From: Tubulanus polymorphus
Taxonomy: Eukaryota; Nemertea; Palaeonemertea; Tubulaniformes; Tubulanidae
DNA length: 64,000 bases
NCBI RefSeq assembly: GCF_964204645.1
Contig: NC_134034.1
Coordinates: 13,769,962 to 13,833,961 of the forward strand
Direction: 5' to 3'
A program made the translations under genes and the position numbers. This document shows, piece after piece, positions 1 through 12,503 of this stretch (positions are counted from its first letter, which is position 1; every line of letters begins with the position of its first letter). The notes under the pieces are model-generated. The model was not told the origin of the DNA. It was given only the letters and a program-made list of their open reading frames with translations, and ran no database searches.

Positions 1-3000
1 TTTTGTTACGGCTTTCACACCAGTTTTGAATAGCGGTTCATAGGTTTGAAGCCCTGGTTAAGTAGCAGTTAGTCGGTCTCGCCATGTACTCGTTTTAGTG
101 TCCCACGGTCTCAATAATCATTCAGGGTCCACGTGTTTGAATTCTAGTGCTAGCAGTCAGTCTTTCACTAGACTTTAGTTAATCTACGGTTCGTAAAACC
201 CGTGTGTTTAGTATTTCACGCGCTGCCCTGATAGCGGCGGTTTCTCAATTTTCTTCCTATCGACAGGAAAAATTCGTTAAGAAGTTTCACAAATTTGTCA
301 CGATAAACCCTGACGTCTGAAGTTGACAAAAAAGGACTCGGACCCTAAAATATATTACCACAGTATGTTACCGTATAAATCTCATTTGAAAGTTATTTCT
401 GTGAAGAAAGTTATCGGAGATGTTTTGGGAGTTACAGCCTTAAAATCTGGCCATCATTTTCACGCATTGTCACAAGATAAACGGCACGCGATTCATAACC
501 AATAATCCAAGGCTCTGTGTGGGTTTGAATCGTAGTCACAACCGTCAACTTCAGATCAGAATCTATAACCGAGGGAGCCATAGCCGATAATTGGGCCCTA
601 ATTATGTCGGAAAAAGAAGTTCACTTCGCTTTGTCGTCATTTTAACGCCTTGTGAGTTAAAACATCTCTTTTAAAAATGCGGAAGTATTTTTGCTCACAA
701 TAACTCGTCACTACTCCGCCCCTTCCGTGACTTCTAAAAAACGCGGACATGCTATAGGCCTTAACAGTGTCCATATCCCAGCTGGAGCGCAGGCGAACGC
801 TTCGATTTCGTGCCTAGAAAACCTGAATTGCGAAGGTATCTCGGACCGAGGATCACACGATTCTGCCCTGTGTTTGCCCGGTGGAATTACACGCACGCGT
901 TTAAACCGAGCGAAAACTATAATGGTTTTAAATGGTGCCTTTAGAATGTGCGCGATAGAATATAGCGTGGAAAGCCAACGAACAGCTAATTATTCTTTTC
1001 TTCTTCACGCAATCGTGTTCTGTATGATGTTTTCTAATCGCTCCTCGGAGAATATCGCGCGCCTATCGTAAAAAAAAGAGCTTTAGCTTTTGTAGATCTG
1101 AGCTTATGGCATCGGGTGCTCCTCATCGCAAAAATGTTTGCTTTCAACATCGTCTTCTGAACTCAGTGAAACAACACAGATTAGATTTTAGGAGATACAA
1201 CCACGAGTTTATATCCGTCATTTACATAACTTTAAGAAACAAAAATGCGCAAAGAATAGATTAGTAATTGAGAAAACATATCGAAATGTAGTTTACTCGG
1301 TAATTCGAAGCCAACATTAACAAACAAATCTAGCGATAATAATTATATTACTGTAAACAGCAATAATTAGTAATTGTGGCATGTAAATATGTGTTAGGTT
1401 TGTTAACATAAAAGGTGCGAGGAAAGCTCTTTGTACATCGTTTGATTTTTGATCAAGCTGAAATACGTAAGATGTGAATACCTTTCTCCAGAGTAATTAA
1501 ACCGAAGCAGCAGTAAGCAGTATATTGGAGCATTGATAAATAGTTATAGCTTAGAGAATAACAAATGGATAGCATTAGTTTCAAATTGAACTAAAATACG
1601 ATTACGATTAAGATTACGATAACGATTTATTTACACTCCAACCATTTCCATGGTATATGGAGGAAAACTATTACACATGTATATACAAATATTTACAAAA
1701 CAACACTGAAGTGATTAAAATTTAGATAATGAAAACGTAAAATAAAAGAGTTAATGTCGCCCCATCTGGCGGTATAACCTGTGTTGTGGTTGTCCATTTT
1801 CATCTTTTCTTCTTAAAGCTATGTTTTTTTCTTCGACGCTTCAATCTCTTTGTTTGATATCTTCCCCGAAACCGCTCACTATAAGAGAACTTGACCACAG
1901 GTCAAAATATACGAATCCGGCGACTGAATTGCGCTATTGTCTGTTCTCAGTCGTCGAACGCGGGACGAATTAAATCAGACACTGATGCGGAAGGTCTGGT
2001 TGTAAAGTTTGGCGCGATAGTTTTTTTAATCCGTTGTTGAAGCGCGCGTGCGGATAATAAGTTAAGGGTCAGTTTTTTGGCCAGTGCGGTGACGGAAACC
2101 GCATGGTGCTGGCGTAATGATTAATACCGGCCCGGAGGGTCCAACTCTTCATCGGTCTCTGGGTCATTCTTGTTTCGTTGCTGGCGTCTGTGATCGAAAA
2201 ATAACTGGAGACCGCATTGTGCCGCAAGATCTGCTGAATTACCGGACTTAGATGCGAAACAACCGAAGTCTCTTTGGCATAAAAAATATTACGATAATGG
2301 ATCATTGATCTAGGTTTCTACCCAAGATTCCATATAATAATCGTATTTGTAATCTAGCTGAGATTGATTATAAACGCCAGTAAGTTACTTTGATTTATCT
2401 CGCTTTTGCTGGTGTGAGGCTAAATAAAATAGCGAGAAATTACTGGACAATAACCGTGTGATGATGTGTACCTGAACTAGGTTATTGTACCCTTACAGTG
2501 TGTATCATGCACTTATACTGTACCATAAAAAATGTAACATGAACTATTTGACTCCTAGGTTGACTCAATCCTCACCCTGACAAGGGTGACTTCACCCTCA
2601 CCCTGACAAGGATGACTCCATCGTCACCCAAATACCATCGAGAAAAGAATGTTGATAAGATGTTGGTGTAATCACTCAATGATTATACCTCGGAGATAAG
2701 ATAACTGCCTGCCTCTCTGATAACGTAGTGAATTAGTGAAAATACGGCCGGATTATGAACTCAGTCAGTTTAAAGGTATTTGAATATTTGAAATCGCGGG
2801 AAAGCGTTAAAACCGTTACGATGGCGCTCGTGGCGGCGGCGGCAGGTCACCGGGCCATAGGACTTAAACAACTCTCTCCATCAAAAAAAACTCCACATAA
2901 AGAACATAAAATTGCGCGCTTAAATTTCGTAATTCGGTCGCGGTTCGCATTTCGATTGTCTTTAAAGGGTCACGGTATCGAGGCAGACGTGATGCGGGCG

Positions 3001-4026
3001 ACACTTAAACGATCCGTAACGACGTTCGCGCCGTCTTCAGCGTTCAGCAAACCGAGTTCTTGACTCTTTTAAATTGAAATTTAAAGGTGAGCGCTACGGA
3101 ACGTTACACGCGTCGACACGCGCTCTACCGGCGCTGTAGTATGTTTGTACTAGCGACGGAGTAAACACTCCAAAAACGATCGTATATACATATATGTACA
3201 TTCAAAGCGAGCTTCTAGTCTCTATTTTCCCTATTGTCGACTGCCTACGATTTTTCATATATATGAAATGTTTTAAACGCGTGTAAAGAAAAGGAACTGT
3301 GATTTTCCTGTCGTGGGAGAATTCAACCGTCGGTTTCGATGTAACGGCGTCTCGATCCTCTCGAGTTCAAAATGACGACGAGTTTGCATTGTTACGCGCA
3401 GTGACGTATGAACCGTCGAACGTTAGAAGTGAAATAAGTATAAGTATATTATTTAGATATTACTCTGTTCTCACGCTCAACCCGTCGCGCAAACATTACT
3501 AGAAATGATCAAATTCCCGACTTGAAACAGAGGTTTTTTTGTGTATTTTCTCGTTGGAGTAATTTTTCAAGTACTTTTCATCGAGTTCATTCAACAACAA
3601 CAACGGTTTAAATTCAATCGTTTTTCTTTGTTTTTCGCGTTCGTTAAAACGTATAAGCACGTTACATACGTACATGCCTCCTAAACGGGTCGAGGTCGTG
3701 ACACTGTGATCTTGAAAAGAGGATTTCTAACAAAAGGCCGAGATGCATTTTTGCATTTATTTAAGTGTGGTTCCACCGGAGCCTACAGACGAGAAGGGGA
3801 GATGAGGACTGAGACTCTTTTCGATTTTATTTCCACGACGCGCGGAATATTCTTCTGATTTCAAGATTAACGATTTCACAGATACAGAAGAATTGGAAAC
3901 TTCTAAACGCGTCATTCGGAAGAAAAAATTAATAGAAAATAGTATGGCAAAGAAAGCAAGAACGTAGGCAATCCGGTAAATCAAAAAGTCTACGACTAAT
4001 TGAATCCATAATTGAAACCCCCAACA
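1..4026. other. No supported gene
   Basis: I see no coding region here. Open frames of 60-126 codons occur on both strands, but none has recognisable family motifs, and none could be joined to a neighbour through splice sites in matching phase. The base composition is mixed, with CpG-rich patches near 700-900 and 2800-3150. Short imperfect repeats built on CACCCTGACAAGGGTGAC lie near 2570-2630. The stretch may be intergenic DNA or part of a long intron of a gene outside the window. Confidence 0.5.
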
Positions 4027-5370
4027 CCGCCTCGCGACCTCACTTGGTGACAGGCCGCCTCGCGACCTCACTTGGTGACAGGCCGCCTCGCGACCTCACT
4101 TGGTGACAGGCCGCCTCGCGACCTCACTTGGTGATAGGCCGCCTCGCGACCTCACTTGGTGACAGGTCGCCTCGCGACCTCGCTTGGTGACAGGCCGCCT
4201 CGCGACCTCATTTGGTGACAGGCCGCCTCGCGACCTCGCTTGGTGACAGGCCGCCTCGCGACCTCACTTGGTGACAGGTCGCCTCACGACCTCACTTGGT
4301 GACAGGCCGCCTCACGACCTCACTTGTTGACAGGCCGCCTCGCGACCTCACTTGGTGACAGGTCGCCTCACGACCTCACTTGGTGACAGGCCGCCTCACG
4401 ACCTCACTTGTTGACAGGCCGCCTCGCGACCTCATTTGGTGACAGGCCGCCTCGCGACCTCGCTTGGTGACGGACCGCCTCGCGACCTCGCTTGGTGACG
4501 GACCGCCTCGCGACCTCGCTTGGTGACAGGCCGCCTCGCGACCTCACTTGGTGACAGGCCGCCTCGCGACCTCACTTGGTGACAGGCCGCCTCGCGACCT
4601 CACTTGGTGACAGGCCGCCTCGCGACCTCACTTGGTGATAGGCCGCCTCGCGACCTCACTTGGTGACAGGTCGCCTCGCGACCTCGCTTGGTGACAGGCC
4701 GCCTCGCGACCTCATTTGGTGACAGGCCGCCTCGCGACCTCGCTTGGTGACAGGCCGCCTCGCGACCTCACTTGGTGACAGGTCGCCTCACGACCTCACT
4801 TGGTGACAGGCCGCCTCACGACCTCACTTGTTGACAGGCCGCCTCGCGACCTCACTTGGTGACAGGCCGCCTCGCGACCTCGCTTGGTGACGGACCGCCT
4901 CGCGACCTCGCTTGGTGACAGGCCGCCTCGCGACCTCACTTGGTGACAGGTCGCCTCACGACCTCACTTGGTGACAGGCCGCCTCACGACCTCACTTGTT
5001 GACAGGCCGCCTCGCGACCTCATTTGGTGACAGGCCGCCTCGCGACCTCGCTTGGTGACGGACCGCCTCGCGACCTCGCTTGGTGACGGACCGCCTCGCG
5101 ACCTCGCTTGGTGACAGGCCGCCTCGCGACCTCACTTGGTGACAGGCCGCCTCACGACCTCACTTGTTGACAGGCCGCCTCGCGACCTCATTTGGTGACA
5201 GGCCGCCTCGCGACCTCGCTTGGTGACGGACCGCCTCGCGACCTCGCTTGGTGACAGGCCGCCTCGCGACCTCACTTGGTGACAGGCCGCCTCGCGACCT
5301 CACTTGGTGACAGACCGCCTCGCGACCTCACTTGTTGACAGGCCGCCTCGCGACCTCACATGATGACAGG
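4027..5370. repeat. 28-bp minisatellite, 48 copies
   Basis: The array is 1344 bp, exactly 48 units of 28 bp with no indel. The unit core reads CGCGACCTCACTTGGTGACA. Units differ by a few substitutions (CTCACTT, CTCGCTT, CTCATTT; GGTGACA, GTTGACA; CTCGCG, CTCACG). The rare GTGATAGG variant occurs at 4131 and again at 4635, exactly 504 bp or 18 units apart, with similar variant order around it. This shows a higher-order duplication on top of the basic unit. Several variants are CpG to TpG/CpA changes, as expected if the array is methylated. Confidence 0.97.
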
Positions 5371-7187
5371 TTTAACTCATGTTAGATTTGAATACTGCTA
5401 TAGCACGAGATGCTTTTTAAAACCAAGACGCAAAGAACCGTCCGTCTAAATATATCTGACACGTTCGAAAACATGACCGCGGACAGATTGTTTTCTTACT
5501 ATTGAGATTATCGAATTACTCGGAATCTGATCCGATCAGCGGTTTTTATAGGAAAATATCGAACGTCTGCCAGTGGAGAAAACGATACACAAAACGCCAC
5601 GTGTTGACGACAGTCGCGGCCACAATGACCACTAAACTAATCTATGTAATCACGATCATAACGCTGAACAAACACGGTTAGAGTTTCACCCCGTGCGCGA
5701 TAGCGTCCCGAACTTCAAGGGCGTCGCGCACTCGAAACGGTCGGTCAATTTACGCAACGTGACGACGACTTTGTGACGCCACTTCCGGTTGTTTGGCGAA
5801 CGTGACAATGGCCGGACGAGGAATTACGTGAACACGTGTTTGTGTACTCGATCGCGCTGCCCGAAACCGAACGGTGTAACTATTGAAATTTATTTTACCC
5901 CCCTCCCCCTAACACATAACAGTAAATCATCTAATAGATTTCGAAGTTTTACAGCTGAGAGCAGCAGCTACCACTACGGGTCATTATGATATTGCACAGA
6001 ACTCGTCGAGTCTAGATGCAAGATGAATCTAACTCTAGGCCAGATCTCAATGAACTTTGTTGAACTTACGGGCTTAGATTTGTGGCTTAGATTCGGTATC
6101 GGGCCATAGTTAGACCAGACATTTAGTTCTTAAGCCAATGTAACATAGCTAGAACCTTTCTAAGCTATGACAGCGCAAACGGGCCCCTACATTGTTTCAC
6201 AAACCCATTCTGTGTGAAGAAACTTAGCGACTAAAGAATATTTTTACACTTGAACCACAAAAATGTAGCCTCGACGTAACGTGGCATCTTCTTGAAAATA
6301 CATTTCTATATCCAACTGATTCGGGCGTTATATCAAAGCCTCATTCAAAGTTGTTGGTGCCCTTGGGTTCAGCTGAACAGCCCAAAGTAATATTTAGACA
6401 GGCCTTCAGTTGCTATAGAATGTGTGTGTCTGGACCCTTCAACTGGGCCACGTGCACCTAGCCTTGAAACTATGAATAGTCTCAAGTATCGACTTCGATG
6501 ATTAAAATAGAAAATACACATTTATTTCATTTCGATAATAGTTAATGATGCAGGAAGCGTTTACTCGGCCGAGCTTCGAGAGCAGTCGTTCTCGACTCCT
6601 ACGCCTACCTCAGCTCAGGCCATCGGCTAAACACTTCCCAATTAAACCACTGTTTAATTAACGAAATTCTGCTCAAAAAACGTTTCGAAATCTATTTCGA
6701 GCACCGGGTTACCGCGTGTGTGACGCCGCGTACGCGCTTAGTGTCCCGCGTGTCGGGAAATCTTAAAAGCGTAAAAATCGGGGTTCGAACACCTACGCAA
6801 CAGCGGCGGTGCCGCCGCGTGGTTTGAGTCGAATCACGATTTCTAGATAGTTTATTAACGACGACTCGAGGCTTTTCATTGTAAAGCGTGCGTCTCGAAC
6901 AACTTGAAACAGTTCTCTTCGTAATAACGAGTCTTTGTGTACGTATATACATCGCCTAATTGCCTACTTATAGAACGGAGGCAAAATACGAATATATCAA
7001 TTAGAATTTGTAATCACCAACTAAAATGTCGTTACGCGCGTCGAGAATATACATTGTTCAACTCCGATCTCAGCCGAACTGTTTTCCAGGTCTTACTGAT
7101 ATCGAACCAACTTTGTTTTTGTGGGTTGCTGATAAAATCATTGTTTATAACGTGAATGCGATTGTTAATGCAATAATGAATTTTGTT
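5371..7187. other. No supported gene
   Basis: No gene was recognised between the 28-bp array and the end of the Ly6 gene. Open frames are short, lack family motifs and show no convincing exon borders. The section 6700-6900 is rich in CpG. Confidence 0.5.
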
Positions 7188-7193
7188 TTTATT
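7188..7193 (-). other. Possible polyadenylation signal of the Ly6 gene
   Basis: AATAAA on the minus strand, about 535 bases after the stop codon of the Ly6-like gene. This is a plausible but unproven end of its 3' UTR. Confidence 0.35.
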
Positions 7194-7728
7194 CTATCCT
7201 CAATTTTGTGAGTTACTTACCTTACACTCAACAGAACCATGCACACGTGGACACAGTGATCGCAATCATATTTGTAAGTAGCGATTTTAGGCTGGTACTG
7301 TGTTCCTCATTTTATATCGAATTCCTTTGTAAATCAATAATGCAAATAATAATTTTGTCAAATTGCGAAATGCTTCGGTCTCAAAATTTCCCCAATCGTA
7401 AACGTGGGTTGGATCAAAGGAAATGTATTAAGGTTGCATTTCTCGAATCGACCCGGCAATCACCCAGACCAGGAAAATCCTTTAGTCAATTTGTAACTTA
7501 GATTAACTGAACCGTAGACTGGTGTGTGCAACCCACCAGGTGGGACGACCTACGCTTCAAGACTGCGGAATTGACTGTTTTTTTTTCAGTAAAAATGGAA
7601 GAAAATTGGAATTCATTAACAAACGTGCATTCCATAATTATCCGTACATGCATTACATACAAAATGATGATAAGAAATTCAAATTCTGCGTCGATCGTCA
7701 ATTTGATACGCGACAGTAGCGACATCTA

Positions 7729-10452
7729 TTATAAAAACGGAAGTAGCAGGAAAGTCGTCAGCAGTGGTGGATACGCGAGTAACGGTGTCGCCATCTCGAG
7801 GCCATTTGCGCCATTACAATTCTGATCTTTACAACAGTAAACATCGGTCAGTGGTGAATTCTTATCGGGTCCTTCTTCGCAGTGCAGTCCGCAAAACCTC
7901 CTGATCAACCAGTTGTTCTTGTCCTGATAAGTGACCACTTTCTGTAAAAACGATAAAGATTTTCCACTTTAAAATCACTAATTTGATCATCTATTAACGT
8001 ACAGTTATTTTGATGTCTTATTTTGCGTGTTGTTGTTGTATCTGAGGTTTAGGCAATAAATAAGTATAATATGTATCATATATCATATATTATCACTTAT
8101 CATGGGTCCCTAATTGGAGTATGAGTATGTCTGAAGCTTTAAACCACGACCCTTTCAGCCTTTCAAAATTTGTGACTCTGCTAAAAATAATCGTTTTTGA
8201 AAGCGCGCTGATCAAAGCATCTAATATCCGGTGTTTGTAGTTCATTTGTTAGTTATATTTCGATTTTAAACATCAGGTGAAGTTTTTGAAATTTTGGCGA
8301 ACAGTTTTTTGAAATAGTGCGGATAAAGTATTCATTTAGCATTGGATATATCTCGGTTGAAGTCACGTGAAGCGCGGACGATCTTTTGAAAGAGTGCTCT
8401 GAATTGTGAGTCCATATATCGCTATATTATAACAATTTTTGACTCCTCGAAAAAAAATTGCGTGATAAAATGTGTCAAGAACAGAGTTTACCTCATTAAT
8501 CTGAACAGAATATATTACCGTGAGCCTAATAACAGGTACTCGTAATTAACGTTAATCATCTAGAGTAATTAACAATATACAATTAATAGATGTTGTTACT
8601 TGATATTCACCCAGATAAACCTTGTATATATATATCTCATATCATACCTCATTGAACTGTTCATTTCCGTGGCTACATGTATAAATATGTATCTATGTAC
8701 GTAGAGCTGGAATTATCTAACATATCTGTTCCAAACGTTCTGGAGTTTCAATTTATTTACTCCTAAACATATTCACCGTGTAGACTAATGTAGTCTGGTA
8801 AATATATAACCTTCTGAACGTGTACTGATAAAATACATAATGTCTGGTGTTTGTTACGGAAGAGCTTAGCGACCAGATGATTTTTTCCACTTTTTGAAAA
8901 TATTATATGTTGATAGAATGTCTAATGTCTAATGTCTGGGGTTTGTAGTTCATTTTCGATTGAAAGTCTCAATTTTCATCGTAAACGGTGAAGTGCTGAA
9001 GAGTGGAAGATCAGTTCAAGAAAGTGCGCCGCTCAAATGTCTAATGCCTCATGTTTGTAGTTAATTTTCAATTGAAAATATCTCAGGTGAAGTTCTAAAC
9101 TTGGAGATTTGAATAAGAATCTGTGTTATGGAGGGCTGTTTCATATATAAGTTCCCCAAGTTCTTATCTGTATTTTTCGAGTACGTACGACGCAATAAGG
9201 ACTCATCTGACAGTCTCGTGTAAGACCTGTCGTATTGCTGGCTGACTGACAGTGTCGACTCGATTTGAGATTAGACTCGCCCGCTGATCTGATACCGTCC
9301 ATGATGAACTCTTCAGCCGCTTGATTCGTTTGGTGATAATAACAGTTATAACAACTGGACACGACGTCTGTCGTTTCTATATCGGACGAGTGTACGACTG
9401 AAATAAAAGAAAAATGATATATAATTTGAATGTTTGAAAATTGTTATAACTAGAATGTCGCTGAATACGACTGATGCCCCACATCAGGTGAAACGTCTGA
9501 ATGTAAAATACACCCCGCGCGTATGTCGACATATCTCATTTAACAACTTTAGATCAGTCTAAGCTGATTTTGTTTCTAAAGCCAATCCAACAAGCGAAGC
9601 TTGAGAGATTCTATAAAAAGAATGATCAACGCAATTTGAATAAATTTGAAACCTTCCCAAAAGTCGGCGTTACAAATCTCATTAGTTTTCCATATTATTT
9701 CTTCTCCGTACATAACGGTTCACATGCCATCAATTCTCATAACGTTGCAGAAATACGACTGTCTAAACTAACTGTGAGATGATAATATTTGTTATAATTA
9801 CGGACGGTGAGAAAATCAGAGGGAATGAAAATATTTTCATCGAATGTGAAGATAATTTTTCTCGGGCAGAAAAAAACCATTAGATTGTACAAATATACTT
9901 ACAACATATATACTACGGCTATATCAAGTAGTTCGAAATCTGGAATTTTTATTTTCAAAGTTTGATGGCCCACTGGCAAAGTCGTAACCAAAAGCCTGTA
10001 TATGATCATCTCAAATCTTCTTTAAGCGAGGTCCGTTCAAATCATTAAGTTCGGTTTAAGAGCTATATCTGCATCAATGGCTAGTTTGGAAATATATGTG
10101 TCCCTCCAAATCCACCCCCCCCCCCCCAAAAAAATAGGAAATATCTGCTTCTGCTCCTGTGTAAGTGATAACCTTTTCAATTCTTATAATAATCTGAGTT
10201 CACCTCTGGGTGGAGGACGTCTATTCGGGCACACGCGATCCAAGTTTTCGGGATGGACCCACATGTTATCCATGGGGCATAGATGAAATAACATTTACAC
10301 GTTAAGAGATGCAATAATAAATTCACGGGCAATTCACGGAGATTTCTCGGCAAAAATTCATCCAAGGTTTCCACGTTTATTTCGCTAGTTCATGTATACA
10401 GATATAAACCGTTGGTCTTTAGAAATCTTTCCTCTAAAACTCTGAATTACCA

Positions 10453-10493
<41 letters not shown>

Positions 10494-12503
10494 TTTCTAT
10501 TTTTCCTGAGGGTTTTAGATAATGACAGTTTGAGAGTAGAGAACGAATAGATCATATATACGTCGCTTCGTTTCACGTGTTCCCTGTCATTATCAGCTAG
10601 TCAGGCGCCATGTCGTGGTGGGATTATTACTGGGGTAACGATAGCGCTGAAGCCCTTTACGAGAAAGATCCAAGTTCATACTATAGAATATCTTTCGAAC
10701 TGTTCGCCGACTACGTGAGTGTCGGGAACCACTATGCGCTCTATCTACTGGTGTATCCGCTGGGAAGCGTAGTCAACTTTCTGACGATCATTCTGCTGAT
10801 CAAGTGTCGCAGATATCAATCGGTTCGCTACACGTTCCCGTATCTGATCACACTGGCGACCTCGGATCAACTAGTCGTGTTGTTCGGGTTGGAGTATTTC
10901 AACAGTTGGTTTATACAGTTCGTCACCTACTACCTACAATTCTACCGAGACGAATGCCGATTCGAAACAGACGATACGTGTCCGTTCAAGGGATACTCCG
11001 AGTTTTTCGACAGGCTGACGATGGAGTGGATCCCGTTTTGTTTCATAAAGAATCTACTGTTCAACCAATCAATCGCTCTATCAAACTATATCGTAGTAGT
11101 AATATCAGTGGAGAGATTCCTGTCAATTCGATTCCCATTTTTTCACCGAACCCATTTCACTCTGACCAGGCGTAAATTCACCGTATTGTTTGTCGTTTTA
11201 TGGGTTTGTCTGATAAATATCGACTCATCTATAGTCGACAATAAAGTTCGACGTGTCGCCCACGAGGTTTGGGTCGACATGCCGACGAACGACAGCGACG
11301 ATCAGTTCGAGACGATGACCACGACCGGAGGGGTATCGTACGTGTTTTTCTGTTTTAATATTCTCGGTTCTACCGGTGATTACCTTTCCTATCAGAACGT
11401 TTACCAGCACGCGATCATAATCATCAAAGAAATTCTTCAAAACTTTCTACCCACACTGGTCATCGTGATAACATCGGTACTAACCGCCAGGGCGCGCAGC
11501 GGTCGGGCCTCGCTTGCCAATGCTGGTGCGAGTGGTCACCAGCATGTATCGGCCAGTAAGACACTTATAGCTGTTGTTATGGTCTACATAGTGCTGGTGG
11601 TGCCCTACTCCGTAACCACAATCATGGCCAGTGTACCTTTGTTTTTGGCGAAATATTTCGACATCAACTTCGTCACAGGTGGCGAGACGATCGGAGACTT
11701 TTACGTATCCACCCTTTGGGCGAAGCTCCAACTTTTGCTGATTATCCCTCGTGAGCTTTTGTTCTGCGTGAATTTTTTCATATACGTCGGAACTTTGCGA
11801 GTTTTCAGACGACAGTTCGTTCGGGTATTCACCTGTCGGAGAATTCGACGTCACGCCCGAGCCGGGATACCGAAAATCTAATCATCCCAGACCAGTAGCG
11901 ACTTTCTAGAGATTTGATGGACGCCAAATGTCGTCTTAGTTCATATCATCAGTGCCCACTGCTGCATAACTAATCGCACGTGATGTCAGGACCTCCTCAC
12001 TGCCAGTCACCCACATTCTATAAAACCTATGTATCACTAATAAAGTTTCTGTTAACTCGGTTTCGAATCAGTAAAATGTAAGGACAGATAGTAGCCTGCT
12101 TTTGACCTTTCCGTATCGTGTTGGCAAAAAAAACAGACAAAAAATGTCCGAAATAAAAATACAGTTACATCGAAATCAATTCGTGTTTGGCTCCTTAAAC
12201 TGTACAGTGCTTATCCCACATAGATCCTACACTATTTGTATATCTGATGAAGCTTCTATATGCATTAGTTATAGTTAACATATATAACTGTGTTTGTAAT
12301 TCTGTTACCCAAATCTCGGCAAGTTACATAGATACCTTACGAAAACATTCAGATTAACATCAAGCAAGAAAACCTAGAGAGAAACTGTGCGTGGGTAAAA
12401 ATACATCGCAACTATAAAACATACTTTGAAACATACCTTCACTGAAAGAAAATACTGCAAGCATGGTGACCAGAAATGAAATAATCCGTTGAGCCGGTGC
12501 CAT
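7729..12503 (-). CDS. Ly6/uPAR three-finger protein with GPI-anchor signal, 3 exons
   Basis: Predicted small secreted protein held on the cell surface by a GPI anchor. Coding exons are 12503-12437 (start MAPAQRII), 9397-9189 and 7941-7729. Splice sites are G|GTATGT, TTTCAG, C|GTACGT and TTACAG, in phases 1 and 0, and give 162 aa. Residues 1 to about 22 form a signal peptide. Ten cysteines follow in three-finger order: CYNC, RHC, RDC, PYC, RRFC, GLHC, then the diagnostic YCC and QNCNG near the C-terminus. A hydrophobic tail (residues about 145-162) fits a GPI-attachment signal. The layout resembles invertebrate Ly6 proteins such as the sleepless/quiver group, but the ligand or partner is unknown. 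Intron 1 (12436-9398) contains a complete receptor gene on the other strand. The Ly6 assignment is firm; the exact role is not. Confidence 0.88.
8220..9110. repeat. Dispersed repeat, several degenerate copies
   Basis: Within intron 2 of the Ly6-like gene, near 8220-8290, 8910-9010 and 9035-9090, similar segments share GTTTGTAGTTCATTTTC followed by a degenerate CAGGTGAAG. A related copy lies at 42185-42245 in a CCDC93 intron (TGTTTGTAGTTCATTTTC, then CAGGTGAAGCACTGAA). This is an interspersed repeat of unknown class. Confidence 0.55.
10456..10490. repeat. (TA)n microsatellite
   Basis: An uninterrupted run of alternating T and A, about 120 bp before the start codon of the first receptor gene. 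A poly-C tract lies nearby at about 10115-10127. Confidence 0.9.
10610..11881 (+). CDS. Intronless rhodopsin-class GPCR (orphan, peptide-receptor-like)
   Basis: A 423-residue seven-transmembrane receptor in one open frame. TM1 lies around residues 45-68 (YLLVYPLGSVVNFLTIILLI). TM2 carries the class A aspartate in LATSDQLV. TM3 ends in ERF, a variant of the usual DRY. TM6 is around LIAVVMVYIVLVVPYS, and TM7 has NFFIY in place of NPxxY, followed by a basic tail (RVFRRQFVRVFTCRR). The long first extracellular loop holds two cysteines. Such ERF/NFxIY variants are common among invertebrate peptide receptors, but the ligand cannot be read from the sequence. The start ATG follows in-frame stops and a TA repeat. 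An AATAAA lies 158 bases past the stop. The gene lies wholly inside intron 1 of the Ly6-like gene on the opposite strand. Confidence 0.9.
   Translation: MSWWDYYWGNDSAEALYEKDPSSYYRISFELFADYVSVGNHYALYLLVYPLGSVVNFLTIILLIKCRRYQSVRYTFPYLITLATSDQLVVLFGLEYFNSWFIQFVTYYLQFYRDECRFETDDTCPFKGYSEFFDRLTMEWIPFCFIKNLLFNQSIALSNYIVVVISVERFLSIRFPFFHRTHFTLTRRKFTVLFVVLWVCLINIDSSIVDNKVRRVAHEVWVDMPTNDSDDQFETMTTTGGVSYVFFCFNILGSTGDYLSYQNVYQHAIIIIKEILQNFLPTLVIVITSVLTARARSGRASLANAGASGHQHVSASKTLIAVVMVYIVLVVPYSVTTIMASVPLFLAKYFDINFVTGGETIGDFYVSTLWAKLQLLLIIPRELLFCVNFFIYVGTLRVFRRQFVRVFTCRRIRRHARAGIPKI
12039..12044 (+). other. Polyadenylation signal of first GPCR
   Basis: AATAAA 158 bases after the receptor stop codon, followed by a T/G-rich stretch. 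It lies before exon 1 of the antisense Ly6 gene, so the receptor transcript may end inside the host intron. Confidence 0.6.

Noticed and set aside
3757-4071. Minus-strand frame with a hydrophobic stretch (YRIAYVLAFFAILFSINFFF)
   Set aside because: It could be a membrane-protein exon, but its start runs into the 28-bp array, no acceptor site is visible and no family is recognised.
4027-5370. CRISPR array
   Set aside because: Units are contiguous 28-bp repeats without unique spacers, in an animal genome.
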